Below, piece by piece: positions 54,558 to 64,000 of a stretch of 64,000 nt of DNA. Numbering within the stretch: position 1 is the stretch's first letter; every line of letters starts with the position of its first letter. A model generated the notes under the pieces. The model saw nothing but the letters and a program-made list of their open reading frames with translations. It was not told the origin of the DNA and made no database searches. Origin of the DNA: Polynucleobacter sp. JS-Polo-80-F4 (GTDB lineage: Bacteria; Pseudomonadota; Gammaproteobacteria; Burkholderiales; Burkholderiaceae); NCBI RefSeq assembly GCF_018881965.1, contig NZ_JACVPI010000001.1:688018-752017 (forward strand), given 5' to 3'. The position numbers and the translations under genes are program-made.

Positions 54558-56390
54558 TTATTCGACGGTAACGCTCTTTGCTAAATTTCTAGGCTTATCA
54601 ACGTCTGTGCCACGTGCGCAGGCGGTGTGATAGGCCAATAGCTGCAAAGGAACTACGTGCAATATCGGCGAGAGGTTGCCATAGTGCTCGGGCAGCTTAA
54701 TGACATTGATGCCATCACTGGTTGAGATATTGGTATCTTGATCAGCAAATACATAAAGTTTGCCGCCACGTGCTTTTACTTCTTGCATATTGGATTTCAG
54801 CTTTTCCAATAAAACATCATTAGGAGCAACGGTAACCACCGGCATCTTATCTGTTACTAAAGCAAGCGGTCCATGCTTTAACTCACCAGCCGGATAAGCC
54901 TCAGCATGAATATAAGAGATCTCTTTTAACTTTAATGCGCCCTCTAGCGCAATTGGATAGTGCATTCCACGACCTAGGAATAACGCATTTTCACATTTAG
55001 AAAAAGCATCGCTCCAAGCAATGATTTGCGGCTCAAGGGCAAGGACAGCATGAAGTGCTTTTGGTAGGTGACGTAATTCACGCAGTAGCTCTTTTTCTTT
55101 TTCAGAGGAAATTCTGCCATTGCGTTTTGCAACAGAAACTGCCAAAAGATAAAGCGCTAAAAGCTGCGTAGTAAATGCTTTGGTTGAGGCAACGCCAATT
55201 TCAGCGCCAGCCTTAGTCAAGAAATGCCAATCAGTCTCGCGAACCATGGCGCTACTCGCCACGTTACAGATTGCTAAGGTGTATTGATGACCTAAGCTCT
55301 TGGCATGACGTAATGCTGCGAGAGTATCTGCCGTCTCTCCAGATTGCGAAACCACAACAATCAAAGTTTTAGGATTGGGTACAGTGGTGCGATAACGATA
55401 CTCACTTGCAATTTCTACTTGCGTTGGAATACCGGCAATATCTTCTAACCAATATTTAGCAACGCATGCAGAGTAGTAACTGGTACCGCAGGCCAAAATT
55501 AAAATTTGATCAAATGCTTTCCAGCCCTCTGGGTTAGCCTCGAATAGCTCTGGACCAAAATCAGTGATGTTGGCGAGTGTGTCGCCGATTGCTCTAGGCT
55601 GCTCAAAAATCTCTTTTTGCATGTAGTGCTGATAGGGGCCCAGATCAACTGAATCGGCCTGTGCCGGCATAGGCTTAAGCTCTCTTTGAGCAGATTTGCC
55701 CGCTTGATCAATCACTGCAATGCCATCTGCCTTAAGAATAGCAACATCGCCTTCTTCCAAATACATCATGGAATGAGCGCGCCCCGCCAAAGCTAAAGCA
55801 TCAGATGCTAAGAAGTGTTCATGATCACCAATAGCAACAACCAAGGGAGATCCAACACGCGCGCCTACTAAGGTGCTTGGATTATCTTGCGCGATAACGC
55901 CAATAGCGTATGCACCATGCAATTTGGGAAGCACTGCTCTTACCGATGCCGCAATATCCTTCTGACCACTAGCCATATATTGCTGGTGAATTAAATGAGC
56001 AATGACTTCAGTATCTGTTTCAGAGGTAAATACATATCCAGCAGCTTTTAAATCTGAGCGGAGAACTTCATAGTTTTCAATAATGCCGTTATGAACAACA
56101 GCAACTAAATCATTGGAAGTATGTGGGTGTGCATTTTGTGTATCTGGCTTGCCATGGGTGGCCCAACGTGTATGGGCAATACCTAATGTACCGACAAAAT
56201 CTTTGCCTTGTTCACCCAACTCTGAAACACGTGCAGTAGTTCGAGCTCTTTCAATGGTGTGCTTTGCATCATCGCCATTAATCACCGCAAAACCACAAGA
56301 GTCATAGCCACGGTATTCTAGGCGGCGTAAGCCCTCAACCAAAACATCAACAATATTCTTATGGGAGGCAGCGCCAACAATACCGCACAT
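54558..56390 (-). CDS. glmS: Glutamine-fructose-6-phosphate aminotransferase
   Basis: Makes glucosamine 6-phosphate, the first amino sugar for peptidoglycan and lipopolysaccharide. 610 residues. Glutaminase domain with catalytic Cys2 (MCGIVGA), RWATHGKP and HNGIIENYE; two SIS sugar domains with [10 protein letters not shown] and [14 protein letters not shown]-terminal [13 protein letters not shown] as in all GlmS. It overlaps the glmU stop by one base (TAATG). No leader, so no glmS ribozyme. Confidence 0.98.
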   Translation of the reverse strand: MCGIVGAASHKNIVDVLVEGLRRLEYRGYDSCGFAVINGDDAKHTIERARTTARVSELGEQGKDFVGTLGIAHTRWATHGKPDTQNAHPHTSNDLVAVVHNGIIENYEVLRSDLKAAGYVFTSETDTEVIAHLIHQQYMASGQKDIAASVRAVLPKLHGAYAIGVIAQDNPSTLVGARVGSPLVVAIGDHEHFLASDALALAGRAHSMMYLEEGDVAILKADGIAVIDQAGKSAQRELKPMPAQADSVDLGPYQHYMQKEIFEQPRAIGDTLANITDFGPELFEANPEGWKAFDQILILACGTSYYSACVAKYWLEDIAGIPTQVEIASEYRYRTTVPNPKTLIVVVSQSGETADTLAALRHAKSLGHQYTLAICNVASSAMVRETDWHFLTKAGAEIGVASTKAFTTQLLALYLLAVSVAKRNGRISSEKEKELLRELRHLPKALHAVLALEPQIIAWSDAFSKCENALFLGRGMHYPIALEGALKLKEISYIHAEAYPAGELKHGPLALVTDKMPVVTVAPNDVLLEKLKSNMQEVKARGGKLYVFADQDTNISTSDGINVIKLPEHYGNLSPILHVVPLQLLAYHTACARGTDVDKPRNLAKSVTVE

Positions 56391-57913
56391 TATTTTTTAC
56401 CCTTTGCGGATTTCTTGACTGCTTTCTTCACTACCTTCTTCGCGATTTTCTTTGCTACAGTTTTTTTAGCAGCAATCTTTTTCACTGCCGCCTTCTTTAT
56501 TGGTTTCTTTTCTTGCTTTACAGGACGCTGCCACTGGAAAGAAATTTGCTTTGCCCTTGATACAGTCAGCTGATTTGCTGGCGCATCTTTAGTAAGGGTT
56601 GTACCCGCACCCAATGTAGCACCACGACCTACGCGCACCGGCGCAACTAACTGTGTATCAGAGCCAATGAAAACATCATCTTCAATAATAGTTTGGTGCT
56701 TGTTCACGCCATCGTAGTTACATGTAATGGTGCCGGCACCAATGTTGACCCTTGACCCAACAATGGAGTCACCAACATAAGCCAAGTGATTTGCTTTGCT
56801 ATTGGCAGCAATTTTGCTGTTCTTCACCTCTACGAAATTACCAATATGCACGTCATTTGATAAATCAGCGCCAGGACGCAAACGAGCATAGGGGCCAATG
56901 ACTGATTGATTGCCAACTTTTGCGCCATCGACATGGCTGTAAGCATGAATGGCGACACCCTTGCCAATTACGCTATTGCGAATAACACAATACGGGCCAA
57001 TTTTTGTTCCGGCATCCAAGGTTACACAACCTTCAAATACGCAACCGACATCAATCGATACATCAGTACCGCACTCTAAGGTGCCACGGACATCAATACG
57101 TGCAGGATCTGCAAGCGATACACCTGCATCCATTAATTGGTTGGCAATATTAAGTTGATGCACGCGCTCTAGCGCTGCCAATTGATCGCGACTATTGACA
57201 CCCACGGTTTCAAATTCATCATCAGCCTGAGTTGTACGAATAGGAACGCCATCTTTGACTGCCATAGCAATCACATCAGTTAAGTAATACTCACCTTGGG
57301 CATTACTTGCACGCAAAGCTTTCAACCATTTCCTTAATGAGTTGGTTGGCAACACCATGATGCCGGTGTTAATTTCTTGAATTGCTTTTTGAGCAGGCGT
57401 CGCATCCTTTTCTTCAACGATCTGCGCTACAGAACCATCGGCATCGCGCACGATACGACCATACCCGGTCGGATTGGCGAGATTTTGCGTAAGGAGTGCA
57501 AGGGCGCTATCTTGGCCGCGAACACCATCAGCTAACTTTGCTAATTTAGTCAGAGTCTTTTTTGTAGTGAGGGGTACATCGCCATACAAAACTAAGGTTG
57601 GCTCTTGAGTATCTAATTTAGGTAAAGCCTGCAGGAGTGCATGACCCGTTCCCTTTTGCTCAGCTTGCAGTGCAGTTACCACTTTCCCAAAACTGGGGTT
57701 TTCTTTAATGGCATCAGCCAAGAATATTTTGACGTCTGCTGCGCCATGACCAACTACTACAACAGGGCCAGATTTGGCTTTCTTATCTTGCAGTGAAAGA
57801 GCTGTATTGAGAACGTGTTGTAGCAGGGGTTTGCCTGCCAAAGTTTGCAGGACCTTGGGCAGAGCGGATTTCATCCGCTTTCCTTGCCCAGCAGCCAAAA
57901 TAACGATATTCAT
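56390..57913 (-). CDS. glmU: Bifunctional UDP-GlcNAc pyrophosphorylase/acetyltransferase with Lys-rich tail
   Basis: Last two steps of UDP-GlcNAc synthesis. 507 residues. Uridyltransferase domain with [18 protein letters not shown] at 6-23 and YGDVPLT; left-handed beta-helix acetyltransferase with [11 protein letters not shown] and [13 protein letters not shown]. The core ends near 459, the usual length; the last 48 residues, containing about 20 lysines in KK pairs with Ala and Val, are an extra tail resembling bacterial histone-like tails. Overlaps ttcA by four bases (ATGA) and glmS by one. Confidence 0.97.
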   Translation of the reverse strand: MNIVILAAGQGKRMKSALPKVLQTLAGKPLLQHVLNTALSLQDKKAKSGPVVVVGHGAADVKIFLADAIKENPSFGKVVTALQAEQKGTGHALLQALPKLDTQEPTLVLYGDVPLTTKKTLTKLAKLADGVRGQDSALALLTQNLANPTGYGRIVRDADGSVAQIVEEKDATPAQKAIQEINTGIMVLPTNSLRKWLKALRASNAQGEYYLTDVIAMAVKDGVPIRTTQADDEFETVGVNSRDQLAALERVHQLNIANQLMDAGVSLADPARIDVRGTLECGTDVSIDVGCVFEGCVTLDAGTKIGPYCVIRNSVIGKGVAIHAYSHVDGAKVGNQSVIGPYARLRPGADLSNDVHIGNFVEVKNSKIAANSKANHLAYVGDSIVGSRVNIGAGTITCNYDGVNKHQTIIEDDVFIGSDTQLVAPVRVGRGATLGAGTTLTKDAPANQLTVSRAKQISFQWQRPVKQEKKPIKKAAVKKIAAKKTVAKKIAKKVVKKAVKKSAKGKK

Positions 57914-58818
57914 AGAGAGGGATTATAAGTCCCCTGAATCACTGTTCCACAGGCTAATTCGTCTAATTCAGCCTCATCAATTGCCCTATCGCCAGATGAT
58001 CTAGCGGCAATACCGGCTAACTCTGTAGAAATCTCAAGGTTTTTGAAATCGAAGGCCTCTCGATCCATCAAATGGGATGGAACGATGTGATGCATTGAGC
58101 GGAACAAATTCTCCACCCGACCTGGATGTTTCTTTTCCCACTCGCGCAGCATTTCTTTCATCACTTGGCGCTGGAGATTGGGCTGACTGCCACATAAATC
58201 ACAAGGAATGATGGGGAAGTTCATGTCTGCCGCATAACGCTCAAGCAACTTCTCAGGTACATAAGCTAAAGGACGAATCACAATATGCTTGCCATCGTCA
58301 GAGCGTAACTTTGGCGGCATCCCCTTGAGCTTGCCCGCATAAAACATATTGAGCATCAAGGTTTCTAAAATATCGTCACGGTGATGACCCAAGGCAATCT
58401 TGGTAGCACCCAATTCATCTGCTACGCGATACAAAATGCCACGACGCAAACGTGAACACAATCCACAGGTAGTTTTACCCTCAGGAATCACGCGCTTCAC
58501 AATGCTGTAGGTATCTTGCTCTTCGATGTGGTACTGAACGCCTAAGCTCTTTAAATAATTGGGCAATATTTCTGCAGGGAAATTTGGCTGCTTCTGATCT
58601 AAGTTCACTGCAATAATTTCAAAATGAATCGGCGCACGTTCACGCAACTTCATCAGAATATCGAGCATGGCATAACTATCTTTTCCGCCCGATACGCACA
58701 CCATCACCTTGTCACCATCTTCAATCATGCCAAAGTCGCCAATAGCCTGACCCACCAAGCGACAGAGTTTTTTCTCTAGCTTGTTTTCTTCGAAGACAAC
58801 TTTACGAATATCGCCCAT
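57910..58818 (-). CDS. ttcA: tRNA 2-thiocytidine biosynthesis protein TtcA
   Basis: Iron-sulfur enzyme that thiolates cytidine 32 of certain tRNAs. 302 residues: PP-loop SGGKDS at 43-48, CxxC motifs [10 protein letters not shown] and [12 protein letters not shown] that hold the cluster, and [10 protein letters not shown] near the C-terminus. No true Shine-Dalgarno site; A-rich leader before the ATG. It is the first gene of the ttcA-glmU-glmS group. Confidence 0.96.
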   Translation of the reverse strand: MGDIRKVVFEENKLEKKLCRLVGQAIGDFGMIEDGDKVMVCVSGGKDSYAMLDILMKLRERAPIHFEIIAVNLDQKQPNFPAEILPNYLKSLGVQYHIEEQDTYSIVKRVIPEGKTTCGLCSRLRRGILYRVADELGATKIALGHHRDDILETLMLNMFYAGKLKGMPPKLRSDDGKHIVIRPLAYVPEKLLERYAADMNFPIIPCDLCGSQPNLQRQVMKEMLREWEKKHPGRVENLFRSMHHIVPSHLMDREAFDFKNLEISTELAGIAARSSGDRAIDEAELDELACGTVIQGTYNPSL

Positions 58819-58950
58819 CAGTTTTCTTTTCTAATTCTTTTTTTAGCGCATAAGGCCTTAATCTACCACTTCATCCAGCTGATCGCCCATAATGAACGGT
58901 AACATCCCGACTAGCCATTAAAACTACTTTTCTTTGCTGGATTAGGGGCA

Positions 58951-58966
58951 TTGAACTAGGGTTCAA
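58951..58966 (+). promoter_or_regulatory. Perfect inverted repeat upstream of midA-like gene
   Basis: TTGAAC-TAGG-GTTCAA lies 26 bases before the midA-like ATG, in the 173-base divergent interval 58819-58991. TTGAAC could be part of a -35, and a weak -10 (TAGACT, 58978-58983) lies eight bases before the ATG. It could equally be an operator or chance. Nothing else is seen in the interval. Confidence 0.35.
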
Positions 58967-58991
58967 TTAAATTCTCTTAGACTAGCGAGCT

Positions 58992-60179
58992 ATGGATATT
59001 ACCTTGACCAGCTTTGAAGCAGAGCATAGCGCTCTTTTAAAGGGCAAAATAGCCTCCCAAATCGCTTCAGAGGGCGGCTGGATGGCATTCTCTCGCTATA
59101 TGGAGATGGCCTTATATGAGCCTGGAATGGGCTATTACAGCGCTGGAGCCCACAAACTTGGCGCAGGTGGCGACTTCACTACCGCCCCAGAATTAAGCCC
59201 CCTATTTGGCGCAGCTATTTGCTCTACCCTATTGCCCGTTCTTGAGGGGCTCAGAGAGAAGGGTCTACCCACTCAAATTTTAGAATTTGGCGCCGGCACT
59301 GGCAAATTAGCTACTTCCATACTGACTCGTCTCAATGATCTCGGCTTTCATTTGGATCTGTACGACATCATTGAAATTTCTCCAGATCTAGCTCAACGTC
59401 AACAAGAAAGAATTGGTGAAACGCTCAAGCAACTCAGTCTCGACACTCAATGTAGCTGGCTTACTCAATTGCCAGAAAATTTTAACGGCATCATCTTGGC
59501 AAATGAAGTGATTGATGCCATTCCATGCGATGCCATCATTTATCAAAATGGATTTTGGTATTGGTACGGTGTTGCATTTGTAAATGACAAACTCCTTTGG
59601 AAAGCAGGTTTGCCAGTAGAGCAAAAATTGCTTCCCGAATGCCTTCTTAGTGGCAACTTCTCAGAAGGATATGTCACCGAAATACACGCACCAGCAAATG
59701 CATGGATGCAACAAGTTGCTAAGCATTTAGATACTGGGCTGTTCCTCACGTTTGACTATGGATTTCCTGAGAGCGAGTACTACCACCCACAAAGGCTTGA
59801 AGGCACCCTCATGGCCCATCATCGCCATCACGCTATTCAAGATCCATTTCATTTGCCAGGTCTTTGTGATTTAACAACTCACGTGGAGTGGTCACAAATA
59901 GCTCGCAGTGCACTGACTCAAAATGTAGATGATGTTTATCTCACCAATCAGGCCGCCTACTTACTTGATGCGGGTATTGGTGATATTGCGTTAGAGATTG
60001 GCGATCCGAGTAATCCAGAAACCTTTCTACCGATTTCTAACTCTCTGCAAAAGCTATTATCTGAGGCAGAGATGGGTGAACTTTTTAAAGCTTTTGCATT
60101 CTCGAAAAAATTAGATGACCTGCTACCAGGCTATGTACTAGAAGATCTACCTGGATTGCGCGGTAGGAATAGGCTCTAG
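58992..60179 (+). CDS. SAM-dependent methyltransferase, MidA/NDUFAF7 family
   Basis: 395 residues of the DUF185/MidA family: GGWMAFSRYMEMALYEPGMGYYS near residue 30, FTTAPELSPLFGAA, SAM site ILEFGAGTGKLA and FDYGFPESEYYHPQR in the second half. The mitochondrial relative dimethylates an arginine in a complex I subunit. Notably, an NDUFA9-like gene is encoded 1.1 kb away on the other strand, though complex I genes themselves are not in the window. Convergent with cca, 11 bases apart. Confidence 0.9.
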   Translation: MDITLTSFEAEHSALLKGKIASQIASEGGWMAFSRYMEMALYEPGMGYYSAGAHKLGAGGDFTTAPELSPLFGAAICSTLLPVLEGLREKGLPTQILEFGAGTGKLATSILTRLNDLGFHLDLYDIIEISPDLAQRQQERIGETLKQLSLDTQCSWLTQLPENFNGIILANEVIDAIPCDAIIYQNGFWYWYGVAFVNDKLLWKAGLPVEQKLLPECLLSGNFSEGYVTEIHAPANAWMQQVAKHLDTGLFLTFDYGFPESEYYHPQRLEGTLMAHHRHHAIQDPFHLPGLCDLTTHVEWSQIARSALTQNVDDVYLTNQAAYLLDAGIGDIALEIGDPSNPETFLPISNSLQKLLSEAEMGELFKAFAFSKKLDDLLPGYVLEDLPGLRGRNRL

Positions 60180-60190
60180 CCATTAACTAA

Positions 60191-61321
60191 TTAAGCCTCT
60201 AGGGCTTTAGTGACCGCAGCTAATCTGGCGACCTCAAATGCGATACCGATACGCTCGCCATTAGATCGGTCTTCTGCTGCGACGCCAGAAATGATTTCTG
60301 CAGTATTAATTGCTTGCGCGTTTCGCATTGCATTCATTAATGTTGAAACATTTAACTCCAGTTTTTCTGCAAGATTCAAAATTGCTTGCGCTCGATCTGG
60401 CTTACGCCAGACATCTGCGCGGTTGAACCAATTCAAAACATCTACGGCTCCATAAGAGATGTCGCGATAAATATTGATTAACACCCTGAGGTCACTAAAT
60501 ATTTCACAGAAATCTCTAACATCAATTGGCATACGAACACACTCTGCCCATGAACGAATTTCACTTGCGGACAAATTCATCAAGGTAATTGCGCAGCGCT
60601 CTTCTAGACCATTGCCGACCAAAGAAAAACGTGAGATCAATTCATCACGGAATAGCTCCTCAGATAGCTTGGTAGCTAATTCAGTCGGCAATATAGTTCT
60701 AGCTGCACCAGTATTTAATAGGACTTGAAATAGGTGCATAGGCTTGGAAGCAACCAAGCCCCTGGCCAACTCCTGCCAAATACGTTCTGCTGATAAAGCA
60801 TTTAACTCACCCGACTGAACAATCGCCTTTAAGGCGATCAATGTTTCATTGGCAACACTAAATTCTGGGAAGCGTGCAGCAAAGCGAGCGATTCTGAGTA
60901 GTCGCAATGGATCTTCTGCAAATGCATCTGACACATGACGAAATACTTTGGCAGCCAAATCTTCTTGACCATTGAAAGGATCAATAATGGGGCCAAATTG
61001 TTTGCCGTCAGCGCCCACTTCTTGCGCCATCGCGTTGATTGTTAAATCACGGCGCTCTAAATCTTGTTCTAGGGTGACGGAAGGATCAGCATAAAAATGA
61101 AAGCCTTTATAGCCCTTACCAGTCTTACGCTCAGTACGTGCAAGCGCATATTCTGCCTGTGTCTCTGGATGCAAAAACACTGGGAAATCTTTACCCACAG
61201 GCCGAAAGCCTTTGGCTAGCATCTCTTCTACGCTGGAGCCCACCACTACATAATCAATATCGTGCACGGGTAAGTCCATGAGGGTATCTCTAATGGCCCC
61301 TCCCACTGCGTAGATTTTCAT
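60191..61321 (-). CDS. cca: CCA tRNA nucleotidyltransferase, without HD domain
   Basis: Adds or repairs the 3'-CCA of tRNAs. 376 residues: [23 protein letters not shown] at the start with the catalytic Asp pair, [12 protein letters not shown], and [16 protein letters not shown] in the helical neck. E. coli Cca is about 412 residues and ends with an HD phosphohydrolase domain; here the C-terminus is shorter and no HD motif is evident. The ATG overlaps the preceding stop by one base. Confidence 0.94.
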   Translation of the reverse strand: MKIYAVGGAIRDTLMDLPVHDIDYVVVGSSVEEMLAKGFRPVGKDFPVFLHPETQAEYALARTERKTGKGYKGFHFYADPSVTLEQDLERRDLTINAMAQEVGADGKQFGPIIDPFNGQEDLAAKVFRHVSDAFAEDPLRLLRIARFAARFPEFSVANETLIALKAIVQSGELNALSAERIWQELARGLVASKPMHLFQVLLNTGAARTILPTELATKLSEELFRDELISRFSLVGNGLEERCAITLMNLSASEIRSWAECVRMPIDVRDFCEIFSDLRVLINIYRDISYGAVDVLNWFNRADVWRKPDRAQAILNLAEKLELNVSTLMNAMRNAQAINTAEIISGVAAEDRSNGERIGIAFEVARLAAVTKALEA

Positions 61322-62229
61322 TACTGCATGCCCTCAAGGCTGCGACGACTCATTTTGAATACTTCCATCAACGCATCAATGCCATTTACTGGCAAGGTAT
61401 TTGGCAATTGCATGGAAGCAATATTGTCACGCGACATCAATGTTGGGCCTGGCAAAAATTCGAATGCCAATGCTTGTAAATAACCCACAAAGGCAGGCAC
61501 GGGAATAATGGCACAAGAGGTTTTGGCCTTACGTGCAGCAAACTCAACAATCTCTTGCATGGTGTAAACCGTTGGGCCCACTAAGTCATAAGACTGATGA
61601 ATGGTCTGGGGCATTGCAAGAGACTTAACAAATGCAGATGCAACATCATCCACGCTCACTGGCTGGAACTGCGCTTGATGATTTGCCAAAGGCATTGCTG
61701 GTAACAACTTTATCAATTTAGAAAACAGGTTAATAAATTGATCTTGAGCACCAAAGATGACTGAAGGCCTAAAGATAGTCCAATCTAAATTGCTTGCTTT
61801 CACTGCAACCTCGCCATCACCCTTGCTACGCTGATACATTGAGGGGCCATGAGAGTCGGCACCTAATGCGCTCATATGTAAGTAGCGCTTTAAGCCATGC
61901 AACTGCATCGCAGTAATAATATTTTTAGGAAGCTCTACATGCGCAGCCTTAAATACCTCCCCATAAGGCTTGGCCGGCTTATCGTGTAATACCCCAACTA
62001 AATTAATCACAGCGCCATTTGGCTTAATGCGGCCACAAAGACTCTGTAGCTCATCAAACTCGTGAACATCAGCCTCCTCTATATGGACTTTAGGCAACAT
62101 GCGTAATTCACGCGCGGCAGACAAATGGCCGGTAGGTACCAATACGGAATAACCTGCTAGCTGAAGTTGCGCGGCAATTACTCGCCCCACAAATCCATTG
62201 CCACCGATCAGAAGAATGTCATATTTCAT
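61321..62229 (-). CDS. NDUFA9-like NAD(P)-binding atypical SDR
   Basis: 302 residues: cofactor motif [14 protein letters not shown] at 9-22, [17 protein letters not shown], the [15 protein letters not shown] catalytic-like segment and [17 protein letters not shown]. These blocks match complex I NDUFA9-family proteins; a general nucleoside-diphosphate-sugar epimerase label is less specific. The role in bacteria is uncertain. It lies between the lytic transglycosylase (36-base gap) and cca. Confidence 0.88.
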   Translation of the reverse strand: MKYDILLIGGNGFVGRVIAAQLQLAGYSVLVPTGHLSAARELRMLPKVHIEEADVHEFDELQSLCGRIKPNGAVINLVGVLHDKPAKPYGEVFKAAHVELPKNIITAMQLHGLKRYLHMSALGADSHGPSMYQRSKGDGEVAVKASNLDWTIFRPSVIFGAQDQFINLFSKLIKLLPAMPLANHQAQFQPVSVDDVASAFVKSLAMPQTIHQSYDLVGPTVYTMQEIVEFAARKAKTSCAIIPVPAFVGYLQALAFEFLPGPTLMSRDNIASMQLPNTLPVNGIDALMEVFKMSRRSLEGMQ

Positions 62230-62265
62230 GGAAAGCTTTCTTTGCTTTGCGTAGCGATTAGTAGT

Positions 62266-64000
62266 TTAAGGAAGCTCGGATTGAGTTGCAGCCTTTGGTG
62301 TAATGACACCTAAGCGTTGTTTTAAGGATTGTGTCTGGCCGCTCATCACTGATGAATAGTAATTTGCATTTGAGAGCACATTCTTCACGTAGACACGCGT
62401 CTCGGTAAATGGAATAGTTTCAGCAAAAATTGCACCTTCAGTAGGGCCGGATAATTTTTCACGCCAAGCCTTTGATCGAGAAGGGCCTGCGTTATAGGCT
62501 GCAGAGGCCAAAACCCAAGAGCCATCCAGATCAATAAGAACCATATTCAAATAATTACTACCCAAGGTCAGGTTGGTGCTGGTATCGCTCAACTTGTCAT
62601 TGGTGTAATTTGTCATTCCAATTTTCTTAGCCACATACTTTGCTGTATTCGGCATCACCTGCATTAATCCAGACGCGCCCACAGAAGAGGCGGCATTCAT
62701 GATGAAGCGCGACTCTTGACGGATCAGTCCGTAAGCCCAAGCAAGATTTAAATCAATTTGTCTTGCAATTGGAGATAACTCTTCTTTGTATGGAGTTGGA
62801 TAGCGCAAGCTAAAGTCATGTTCTTGCTTTGTACGATCGGCGGTATTGACAACACGGTCATATAAATTGACTCGCTTTGCATACTCTGCCGCAGCCAATA
62901 ATTGCTTATCGGTCATGTTGCGTAATTCCCAATTCCACTCGCGATTACCTTCAAAGCGAAGATTCATGGCATACAAGCGCTCGCCGCGAATAAAGCCCTT
63001 GCGGCTCGCCATAGCATCAATCTCTTGGTCGGTCACTTTCGTTTTAGTTGGCGCACTATTGGATTTACCCAATTCTTCGCGTGCAAGCTGTCCATAAAAG
63101 TTATATTGATCTGCAATCATTTCAAAGCTGTCTTTAGCTTTTGCATCCTGACCTTCGGCCTTGAGTGCGCGGCCATACCAATAAGTCCATGCAGGATCTT
63201 TGGTACGAACCGCTGGGTTCATGCCATCAATCGCATTTTTAACCAGGGCCCAATCTTTGGCGCGCAAGCCTGCACGCACCTTCCATTCTTGCGACTCAAC
63301 CGAAAGCAGTTCGTTGTAGCCCAGCTCTTGCTGCAAGCGATATGCATCATCTGCATTGGGATCTAATTTCTTGGCTAAAAATTGTCCAATCACGCCCCAT
63401 GCAACAGCTTGATTTTCTTTGCTGTAGCGAGATGCGTTTTGAGAAAAATCACGATAGGCTTTGGATGGATCAGCCTTTGCAGCTTTCACAATATCCCCAA
63501 TTGGATCTTCGCCACCAAGACGACGGGCCATGGTGTCGTACCCTCTCTCGCTAGCGGCACGACCAATGGCCTTAGCCTCACTGGGAGACATGCCACCAGC
63601 AGCAACCAATGAGGGAACCAATTCTTGGCAGGCCTGACCGAAATAACTTGGATCCAATAACACCGCTCGTGAATCAATCGCTAATTTAGTTGGGTTCTCA
63701 CCTTGAGATAATTTGGATAACAAGGAGTAGCACTTCACTTGGGTATCGTCATCCAACACAAACTTCGCATACTCCACATCAAAGCGCGCCCAGTCTTTGC
63801 GTTTACCCAAAACCAAAAGCCAATCATTGCGCATGCGGTCAGCCAATGCAGTACCTTGGTATTGGTTTAAGAATGCAACTACCTGAGCATCTGCGCCGTA
63901 GTCATTGCGTGCACCACCGGCACTATCAAATAATTGCGGCTTGATGCGGAAGTAGGCTACATAGTCATCAAATGGGTAGTTGGCCAAATTGGATGAAAGT
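62266..64000 (-). CDS. Soluble lytic murein transglycosylase (Slt70-like), 5' end outside the window
   Basis: Periplasmic enzyme that cleaves peptidoglycan to 1,6-anhydromuropeptides. The frame stays open to the window edge (a TTG at 63987 is internal), so the N-terminus and signal are missing; about 578 codons are visible. The N-terminal part is an alpha-solenoid (AWTYWYGRALKAEGQDAKA repeats); the C-terminal SLT domain has the catalytic Glu in LIRQESRF, then GLMQVMPNTA and AYNAGPSR. The visible length suggests 60-100 residues remain upstream. Confidence 0.93.
   Translation of the reverse strand, partial: LSSNLANYPFDDYVAYFRIKPQLFDSAGGARNDYGADAQVVAFLNQYQGTALADRMRNDWLLVLGKRKDWARFDVEYAKFVLDDDTQVKCYSLLSKLSQGENPTKLAIDSRAVLLDPSYFGQACQELVPSLVAAGGMSPSEAKAIGRAASERGYDTMARRLGGEDPIGDIVKAAKADPSKAYRDFSQNASRYSKENQAVAWGVIGQFLAKKLDPNADDAYRLQQELGYNELLSVESQEWKVRAGLRAKDWALVKNAIDGMNPAVRTKDPAWTYWYGRALKAEGQDAKAKDSFEMIADQYNFYGQLAREELGKSNSAPTKTKVTDQEIDAMASRKGFIRGERLYAMNLRFEGNREWNWELRNMTDKQLLAAAEYAKRVNLYDRVVNTADRTKQEHDFSLRYPTPYKEELSPIARQIDLNLAWAYGLIRQESRFIMNAASSVGASGLMQVMPNTAKYVAKKIGMTNYTNDKLSDTSTNLTLGSNYLNMVLIDLDGSWVLASAAYNAGPSRSKAWREKLSGPTEGAIFAETIPFTETRVYVKNVLSNANYYSSVMSGQTQSLKQRLGVITPKAATQSELP

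Noticed and set aside
56390..56400. glmS ribozyme or leader before glmS
   Set aside because: The glmS start overlaps the glmU stop, so there is no leader.

Overview
The window reads as an ordinary, very compact chromosomal stretch of a betaproteobacterium. The aa3 oxidase gene order (ctaC-ctaD-small protein-ctaG-DUF2970-ctaE, then SURF1-ctaA-ctaB-SCO), the split methionine synthase, the PhaM-type regulator, the ATP-grasp-like GshA and the moderate GC content point to Burkholderiales, most likely a Polynucleobacter-like bacterium. The genus is inference from gene content, not a database result. I see no rRNA, tRNA, CRISPR array, insertion sequence, prophage or integrase, and no gene-free stretch longer than 300 bases.

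Layout. 1-771: 3' part of rpoH. 813-9795: cytochrome aa3 oxidase subunits and their haem and copper assembly factors, all on the minus strand except one small membrane protein gene at 4904-5116 beside a bidirectional terminator. 9975-14304: a methyltransferase, comF-trmL, and a minus-strand group rhodanese-grxC-secB-gpsA. 14327-17237: gpmA, a C-terminal protease and moeB. 17242-21980: gshA-gshB followed by an incomplete, probably regulatory, phosphotransferase set (IIA, HPr, enzyme I). 22085-24773: an outer-membrane porin-like protein, GlnK and AmtB, behind two NtrC-like boxes. 25037-30821: ubiK, a lipoate-synthesis cluster with a thioredoxin-like ferredoxin, a VanZ-like membrane protein and birA. 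30818-32112: coaX and the heptose adenylyltransferase gene. 32205-37001: five overlapping or nearly overlapping genes for peroxide and lipid modification (glutathione peroxidase, FAD oxidoreductase, DUF1365, CFA synthase-like, SDR). 37031-44719: dsbA, a SPOR protein, argS, DUF1840, split metH and phaM. 44631-48522: metallo-hydrolase, DUF1289, acryloyl-CoA reductase-like, a lipoprotein, a flavin reductase and a GST. 48538-54428: a complete RND efflux system. 54558-58818: glmS, glmU and ttcA. 58992-64000: midA-like, cca, an NDUFA9-like SDR and a lytic transglycosylase cut by the window end.

The most interesting signal is not a gene. At eight transcription-unit starts a good -10 hexamer lies exactly six bases before the ATG, with no ribosome-binding site between them. 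The starts are the methyltransferase, rhodanese, gpmA, gshA, ferredoxin, VanZ, birA and rfaE2 genes; the DUF1840 gene is a weaker ninth. This is the geometry expected for leaderless mRNAs. Genes inside operons, and some other first genes, keep Shine-Dalgarno sites. Other points worth checking are the tandem NtrC-like boxes, a 43-codon GTG-start gene overlapping ctaD, a lysine-rich tail on GlmU, and convergent genes that share stop codons or coding sequence. I did not find a clearly new multi-gene system.
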